A stretch of 51,666 nt of DNA, from assembly GCA_017509155.1 (NCBI GenBank), contig JAFWQE010000177.1:1-51666 (forward strand), read 5' to 3'. Below are positions 47,986 through 51,666 of the stretch, piece after piece; within the stretch, counting starts at the first letter, position 1, and each line of letters starts with the position of its first letter. Under the pieces are notes generated by a model that saw nothing but the letters and a program-made list of their open reading frames with translations, was not told the origin of the DNA and searched no databases. The position numbers and the translations under genes are program-made. This DNA is from Prevotella sp. Lineage in GTDB: Bacteria > Bacteroidota > Bacteroidia > Bacteroidales > Bacteroidaceae.

Positions 47986-48804
47986 TCACTGCACCACGTA
48001 CTTCTCTCCGCCAACGACGTAGATACCACGCGGCAGGTTCTTCAGAGCCTGACGTCCCTGCACATTCTGGCGAACCAGCTGTCCGCTCATGTCATAGACA
48101 TCAACGACGCCTTCGAAAGCCCTCACCGAGCCAATGCCCGTCACTTCCGACAGACTGCTGATGTGTCTGATTTCAAGATTGGTAGCGCCAGCGGCCTGCT
48201 CTTCCCATACGAAGCCACAGCGCGTCGGCAGGAAGGTCTTGTCGGCCTCGGTGCGCACCAGCACACTCTGCAGCGGCTTCACATCCTGCTGGGCAGGAAT
48301 GCCGTAACGACCAACCTCAGCAATGCCTTTCCAGCTGCTGCAGAAAGTAACCTTGTTGCCCTGACCATCATTCATCGTCACAGGCATGAGATTGGTCCTC
48401 ACACCCATCGTCTCAGCAGCCTTGATGCGGATGACCTGCGTGGTGGGCGAACAAACCAGATAGGGCACACCGGCCGTGATGCCTTCATTGGTGCAGTCCA
48501 TGAAATACATGCAGAGGGTGCTGCCCTCCTGCTGGATGGCCACCAGGCGCTCCAGCTTCAGCCCTTTGGCCACGCGGTCCATCTGGTCTGCGCTGACCGT
48601 CATGGGCAGGCAAAGGGTGTTATAGCCGGCAAACAGATAACGGCTCAGCTGAACGTTCTGCTCGCTCTGCTGCAATTCATTCACGTTGAGCACCTCTGTA
48701 TCGGCCGAAACAGTCTTCATACGAACCTCACCCGTAGAACGCTGTGCAGCGGCTGTGGTGCAAAGGGTGGCAGCGGCCACCATCATAAGTAAAGCTTTCT
48801 TCAT
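47986..48804 (-). CDS. Secreted protein of unknown function with C-terminal sorting-like tail
   Basis: A 272-residue protein from the ATG at 48804 (MKKALLMMVAAATLCTTAAAQ, a clear signal peptide). The frame can be extended to 48903, but that would start upstream of the promoter. I recognise no enzyme or binding family. The middle (about 60-230) looks like a beta-rich domain (RYLFAGYNTLCLPMTVSADQM, CMYFMDCTNEGITAGVPYLVCSP, VTFCSSWKGIAEVGRYGIPAQQ). The end, VDVYDMSGQLVRQNVQGRQALKNLPRGIYVVGGEKYVV, is the form of Bacteroidota C-terminal tails (NLPxGIYIV) seen on secreted or surface proteins. It has its own promoter and is convergent with the GH43-CBM6 operon. A link to xylan use is only by position. 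Confidence 0.7.
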   Translation of the reverse strand: MKKALLMMVAAATLCTTAAAQRSTGEVRMKTVSADTEVLNVNELQQSEQNVQLSRYLFAGYNTLCLPMTVSADQMDRVAKGLKLERLVAIQQEGSTLCMYFMDCTNEGITAGVPYLVCSPTTQVIRIKAAETMGVRTNLMPVTMNDGQGNKVTFCSSWKGIAEVGRYGIPAQQDVKPLQSVLVRTEADKTFLPTRCGFVWEEQAAGATNLEIRHISSLSEVTGIGSVRAFEGVVDVYDMSGQLVRQNVQGRQALKNLPRGIYVVGGEKYVVQ

Positions 48805-48861
48805 AGGATTCTGTATTTTATTTGGTGAAACATTTTTATCATGCCTAAGCATTATCCACCG

Positions 48862-48893
48862 CAAAGATAGCGTTTCTCTACGAACTATGCAAA
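48862..48893 (-). promoter_or_regulatory. Promoter of the unknown secreted protein
   Basis: On the minus strand: TTTG (48893-48890), a 20-bp spacer, and TATCTTTG (48869-48862). Full consensus match. It rules out the upstream start at 48903. Confidence 0.75.
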
Positions 48894-48960
48894 TCTTTGG
48901 CAAGTTTTTTTTGCACAGAACGCCTTGTGGTCTGAAGTATGTATGATGAATATTAATGTA

Positions 48961-49115
48961 CTCAACTTTCGCAAGTTGATGGAGTTCAGGAGTTACAGGA
49001 GTTACAGGAGTTCAGACAATACTTCCAACCCCTGTAAACTGACGCTAAGAGAGCCTTCAGCACTATCGTCTGTAACTCCTGTAACTCCTGAACTCCAAGA
49101 AGTTGAGCGAATGCG
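48961..49115. repeat. GGAGTTACA palindromic repeat with 27-bp perfect arms
   Basis: The left arm at 48981-49007 and the right arm at 49070-49096 are exact reverse complements built from 9-bp units (GGAGTTACA). Outside them ACTTTCGCAAGTT and GAAACTTG motifs give weaker pairing. The loop is 62 bp. Confidence 0.8.
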
Positions 49116-49152
49116 AAACTTGAATTAATGTAGTTCAAGTTCCGCATGTTTG

Positions 49153-49211
49153 GGGAGTTTAGGAGTTTGGGAGTTCTCTGCAAGCAGAGAACTCCCAAAC
49201 TCCCAGACTCC
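49153..49211. repeat. Near-perfect hairpin of about 27 bp with 2-nt loop
   Basis: The centre CTCTGC-AA-GCAGAG (49176-49189) extends outward as GGAGTTTAGGAGTTTGGGAG on the left and ACTCCCAAACTCCCAGACTCC on the right. It is strong enough for cruciform extrusion. Confidence 0.8.
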
Positions 49212-49278
49212 CAAACTCCATCAGTAATATAGGCTAAACTCCGTTGGCAACACGCATGAAGTCACGGCCACTGAGCTC

Positions 49279-49601
49279 CCTCCCTTGGGGCTACTCTTTA
49301 TACACATCTGGAATAATCGGCCTGGAAGGCCAGCAGCAACCAGCCCAGGGCAACGCCCTGGGTACTATGGTCGTGTGTTGCTAACGCCCTACAGGGGCAA
49401 AAGCATTTTCCCGGATGAAGATGATCAATTCTTTTGCCCCTGTGGGGCGTACATAGGCCATCATATTATACCCAGGGCGCTGCCCTGGGCTGGTTGCTGT
49501 TTGCCTTCCAGGCCGTCTTCTCCGCTAACCATTGAAAGCGTAGCATTCGTTGCCAATTGTATTGCCTATACAAATGTGTATAAAGAGTAGCCCTTGGGGA
49601 G
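49279..49601. repeat. 323-bp near-palindromic element
   Basis: The outer ends (CTCTTTATACACAT near 49294-49307 and ATGTGTATAAAGAG near 49575-49588) are inverse, together with flanking CCTTGGGG/CCCTTGGGG sequence. Inside, GGCCTGGAAGGCC, GCAACCAGCCCAGGGC, GCCCTGGGTACTATGG and GCCCTACAGGGGCAAAAG on the left (49319-49403) each have an inverse partner on the right (49431-49514). It sits between the unknown secreted gene and the 3' end of the GH43 gene at 49618. No transposase frame is visible. Confidence 0.8.
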
Positions 49602-49617
49602 GGTCGGGGTGGGTTTC

Positions 49618-51294
49618 TTATTGCTTTGCGCTGCAAGCGTACAGCCCGATGCAGGCTCCGATGAAACCGCCCGACCGCGAGGTACTCAGGTTCACTGCGT
49701 CCACGCCTGTGGCCAGCGTATGCCACTCTCCGTCGGTTGCATAGTAGAACGAGTAATAGCGCCCGTCGCCCTCTATCTTCAGCCTCAGCGGCGCGTTCAG
49801 CTCCACGGGAGCCGAGCCCACCACGACCTTGTCGCGCTCAGCACGCGTCAGCACCACCCTGGCGCGTCCGCCCACCAGCGTCTTTCCCAGCACGAAGTTG
49901 TAGTGCTCGTTCTGCAACAATGCCAGACCTGCCACGTCGTTCTCCGACTTAGGCACAAAGCGCACCTCTGTTTCAGCCGTGAACGTGGTGTGCTGCTGAC
50001 GACAGAAGAGTGCCGACAGCGACTCCAGCTGACTGATGTCGGCTGCCGACGCACGGATGGTCAGCTTGCCGTCGCCCCAGTGGTAGCGGTCCATCTCCGG
50101 GTTGCGCAGGAAGAGCCAGCGCGGGTTCAGATCAGGACTGTCAAACTGTTCCGTATAGCTGAAATTGCCCGTCAGCCGTTCCTTCGCTGTCGTGGGGATG
50201 CGGTCCAGTCCCGGCTTGCTCACCACCGTAGGCAGTGCCTTGCCCTTCTCCAGGATCTCGGGCCAGCCGTCCTTCCACGTCACCGGCAGCATATACGTGT
50301 CGCGTCCCGTGTTGTAGAACGGACCTTCGTAAGCGCGGCAGCCCAGGAACACGGCCCACCACTGCCCTTGCTTGTCCTGCACCAGGTCAGCATGTCCCGT
50401 GCTCGTCACGATGTCCTGTCGGTTCGGATCCACGCCGGTGCGCTGCGTCAGTATCGGGTTGTTGGGACATTCCTCCCACGAGGCCGGGTCCATCGGGTCG
50501 CTTTTCACCGACGCCCGCAGTATCACCTCCGAGTGCCAGTCGCCCGTGCCGCCTTCAGCACACATCAGGTAGTAGTATTTGCCGATGCGATACAGATGGG
50601 GACCTTCTATCCAGATGGGCTTCGCCTCCACATGCGTTCCGCCGCGCACGATCTGCCGGTAGGTGCCCACGATGCTGTCGCCCTTCGTGTCGAACTTGAA
50701 GATGCGGATGGCCCGCTGGCCCTCATAGTCGGCGCCGCCGTCCACAGGCCCGTTGTGCACGATATAGCCCTGACCGTTCTTGTCGAAGAAGAACGACGGG
50801 TCGATGCCGTCAATCTGCGGCAGCAGGACAGGCTCGCTCCACCCCTTCCGCGGGTCCTTGGTCTTCACGAAGAAGTTGCCCATGCCCACGTTCGTCGTAA
50901 TCATGTAGAACGTCTTGTTCTTCTCGTTGTAGGTGATGGCAGGAGCAAAGATGCCGCCGCTCACATGCTGGCGAGCCAGTGGCAACTGCGACGGACGGTC
51001 GAGCACGTGGCCCAGCTGTCGCCAGTTCACCAGGTCGTCGCTCTCAAAGATAGGCACGCCCGGATAGAACGAGAACGACGAGTTCACCAGATAGAACTTG
51101 TCGCCTGCGCGGCACACCGACGGGTCAGGATAGAAGCCCGCCAGGATAGGATTCAGATACTCATTGCGCTCATCGATGGTTTTGTTGAACCGCGCATCGT
51201 TGCCCGCATACTTGAAATAGGAGAATGAGGCCTCCTGAGCCGCAGCCGTCAGCGCCGCCAGCGCCACAGCCGTAGAAAGGAATAACTTCTTCAT
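49618..51294 (-). CDS. GH43 glycosidase, two-domain (subfamily 10-like beta-xylosidase / arabinofuranosidase)
   Basis: A 558-residue secreted enzyme (signal peptide about 1-20, LTAAAQ end). The propeller domain (about 45-345) has base Asp57 in LAGFYPDPSV, Asp165 in GIDPSFFF and acid Glu230 in IWIEGPHLY. A C-terminal concanavalin-like domain (about 370-558, YTEQFDSPDLNPRWLFLRNP ... SFYYATDGEWHTLATGVD) contributes to the active site in beta-xylosidases of this type. Substrate may be xylose or arabinose units of xylan oligosaccharides. It stands alone on the minus strand. Its promoter is not within the window; the 372-bp upstream stretch is filled with repeats. The 15 bp CTTCTATATAACTAA just upstream of the start also stand just upstream of the GH30 gene. 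Confidence 0.9.
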   Translation of the reverse strand: MKKLFLSTAVALAALTAAAQEASFSYFKYAGNDARFNKTIDERNEYLNPILAGFYPDPSVCRAGDKFYLVNSSFSFYPGVPIFESDDLVNWRQLGHVLDRPSQLPLARQHVSGGIFAPAITYNEKNKTFYMITTNVGMGNFFVKTKDPRKGWSEPVLLPQIDGIDPSFFFDKNGQGYIVHNGPVDGGADYEGQRAIRIFKFDTKGDSIVGTYRQIVRGGTHVEAKPIWIEGPHLYRIGKYYYLMCAEGGTGDWHSEVILRASVKSDPMDPASWEECPNNPILTQRTGVDPNRQDIVTSTGHADLVQDKQGQWWAVFLGCRAYEGPFYNTGRDTYMLPVTWKDGWPEILEKGKALPTVVSKPGLDRIPTTAKERLTGNFSYTEQFDSPDLNPRWLFLRNPEMDRYHWGDGKLTIRASAADISQLESLSALFCRQQHTTFTAETEVRFVPKSENDVAGLALLQNEHYNFVLGKTLVGGRARVVLTRAERDKVVVGSAPVELNAPLRLKIEGDGRYYSFYYATDGEWHTLATGVDAVNLSTSRSGGFIGACIGLYACSAKQ

Positions 51295-51361
51295 GAAATA
51301 ACCGTTTGTTCTTTTTGCTTCTATATAACTAATTTAAGTTTCGCGAGTTTCTCATTGCTCA

Positions 51362-51549
51362 CTTTAGAGGTGAGAGGTAAGTGGTGAGAGGTAAGAGAAT
51401 ACCTCTTCCGCTTCAAGACCCTCCCCAACCCTCCCTGTTTAGGGAGGGAGAGGTAAGAGAATACCTCTTCCGCTTCATTTTTCTAGTTTTCTATTCTGGG
51501 CTTGCCCGCATTCCTCTCACCTCTTACCTCTCACCACTCACCTCTAAAA
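51362..51549. repeat. AGAGGTGAG/CTCACCTCT palindrome with an internal 30-bp duplication
   Basis: The left arm (51364-51397, TTAGAGGTGAGAGGTAAGTG...) and the right arm (51512-51548, ...CTCTCACCACTCACCTCTAA) are inverse. Within, the 30 bp at 51386-51415 (GAGAGGTAAGAGAATACCTC...) are repeated exactly at 51448-51477. It is in the leader region of the GH43 gene. Confidence 0.75.
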
Positions 51550-51587
51550 CTGAAGCAAGCAGAGCTTGCGAAAGTTGAATAACTAAG

Positions 51588-51666
51588 TTGCAGACCCCAC
51601 CCCTTACCCATCCCCTTGAAGGGAGGGGAGTGCCCTTCGGCTTGCTTTCGGCGGTAGCCGTTCCCC
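51588..51666. repeat. G-rich palindromic element (type 1, second copy, cut by the window end)
   Basis: GTTGCAGACCCCACCCCTTA, then CCCATCCCCTTGAAGGGAGG and GCTTGCTTTCGGCGGTAGCC correspond, in inverse orientation, to 11281-11405. It continues beyond the window. It too lies upstream of a minus-strand xylan enzyme gene. Confidence 0.75.

Noticed and set aside
49279-49601. Insertion sequence
   Set aside because: Inverted ends are present but no transposase frame fits within 323 bp; recorded as a repeat only.
49594-51228. A 544-codon plus-strand frame across the last GH43
   Set aside because: Antisense shadow with His/Val/Arg-rich composition typical of reversed coding DNA.

Overview
The window looks like a chromosomal segment of a Prevotella-type member of the Bacteroidota (Prevotella / Xylanibacter / Segatella group, probably gut or rumen). 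The evidence is paired SusC/SusD genes, a hybrid two-component sensor, promoters of the Bacteroidetes type (TTG, 19-20 bp, TAnnTTTG), weak use of Shine-Dalgarno sites, and gene content matching the xylan-utilisation cluster described in Prevotella ruminicola 23 and P. bryantii. Almost the whole window is one large xylan (glucurono-arabinoxylan) utilisation region. I see no rRNA, tRNA, CRISPR array or transposase.

Layout. 1-1.5 kb: a small four-helix-bundle ORF inside inverted repeats, then phosphate acetyltransferase (pta), both on the minus strand. 1.8-5.8 kb: the hybrid two-component regulator (HTCS), minus strand. 6.1-11.2 kb, minus: GH30 xylanase, a DUF6057-like membrane protein and a beta-propeller lipoprotein with a c-type haem motif. 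12.3-27.6 kb, minus: the core operon SusC-SusD-SusC-SusD-XusE-(GH10-like protein)-(three-module carbohydrate-binding protein), starting at a clear promoter and ending at a strong terminator. 27.6-28.6 kb: a divergent control region. 28.6-30.6 kb, plus: a CE6-CE1 double esterase. 31.7-36.9 kb, plus: GH43, GH10-CE1 and GH8 operon. 37.7-47.7 kb, plus: GH31, GH97, GH95 and a double GH43-CBM6 enzyme, in one operon with a terminator. 48.0-48.8 kb, minus: a small secreted protein of unknown function. 49.6-51.3 kb, minus: another GH43.

How it fits together (inference from families). The two SusC/SusD pairs and the cell-surface lipoproteins would bind and import xylan fragments. GH30 and GH10-CE1 cut the backbone, the esterases remove acetyl and feruloyl groups, and GH8 trims xylo-oligosaccharides from the reducing end. 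The GH43, GH31, GH97 and GH95 enzymes strip arabinose, xylose and galactose side chains such as those of cereal (corn-type) xylan. The HTCS would sense oligosaccharides and activate the operons.

The most notable points are these. The gene in the place of the xylanase Xyn10C encodes a GH10-fold protein that has lost nearly all active-site residues. A pair of TTGAAACA boxes 21 bp apart is shared at both ends of the divergent control region. The GH95 has Thr where fucosidases have His, which points to alpha-L-galactosidase activity. The intergenic regions hold an unusually dense and varied set of palindromic and tandem repeats, including 22-bp iteron-like arrays, an 88-bp hairpin tandem repeat, two G-rich hairpin groups, and a 323-bp near-palindrome.
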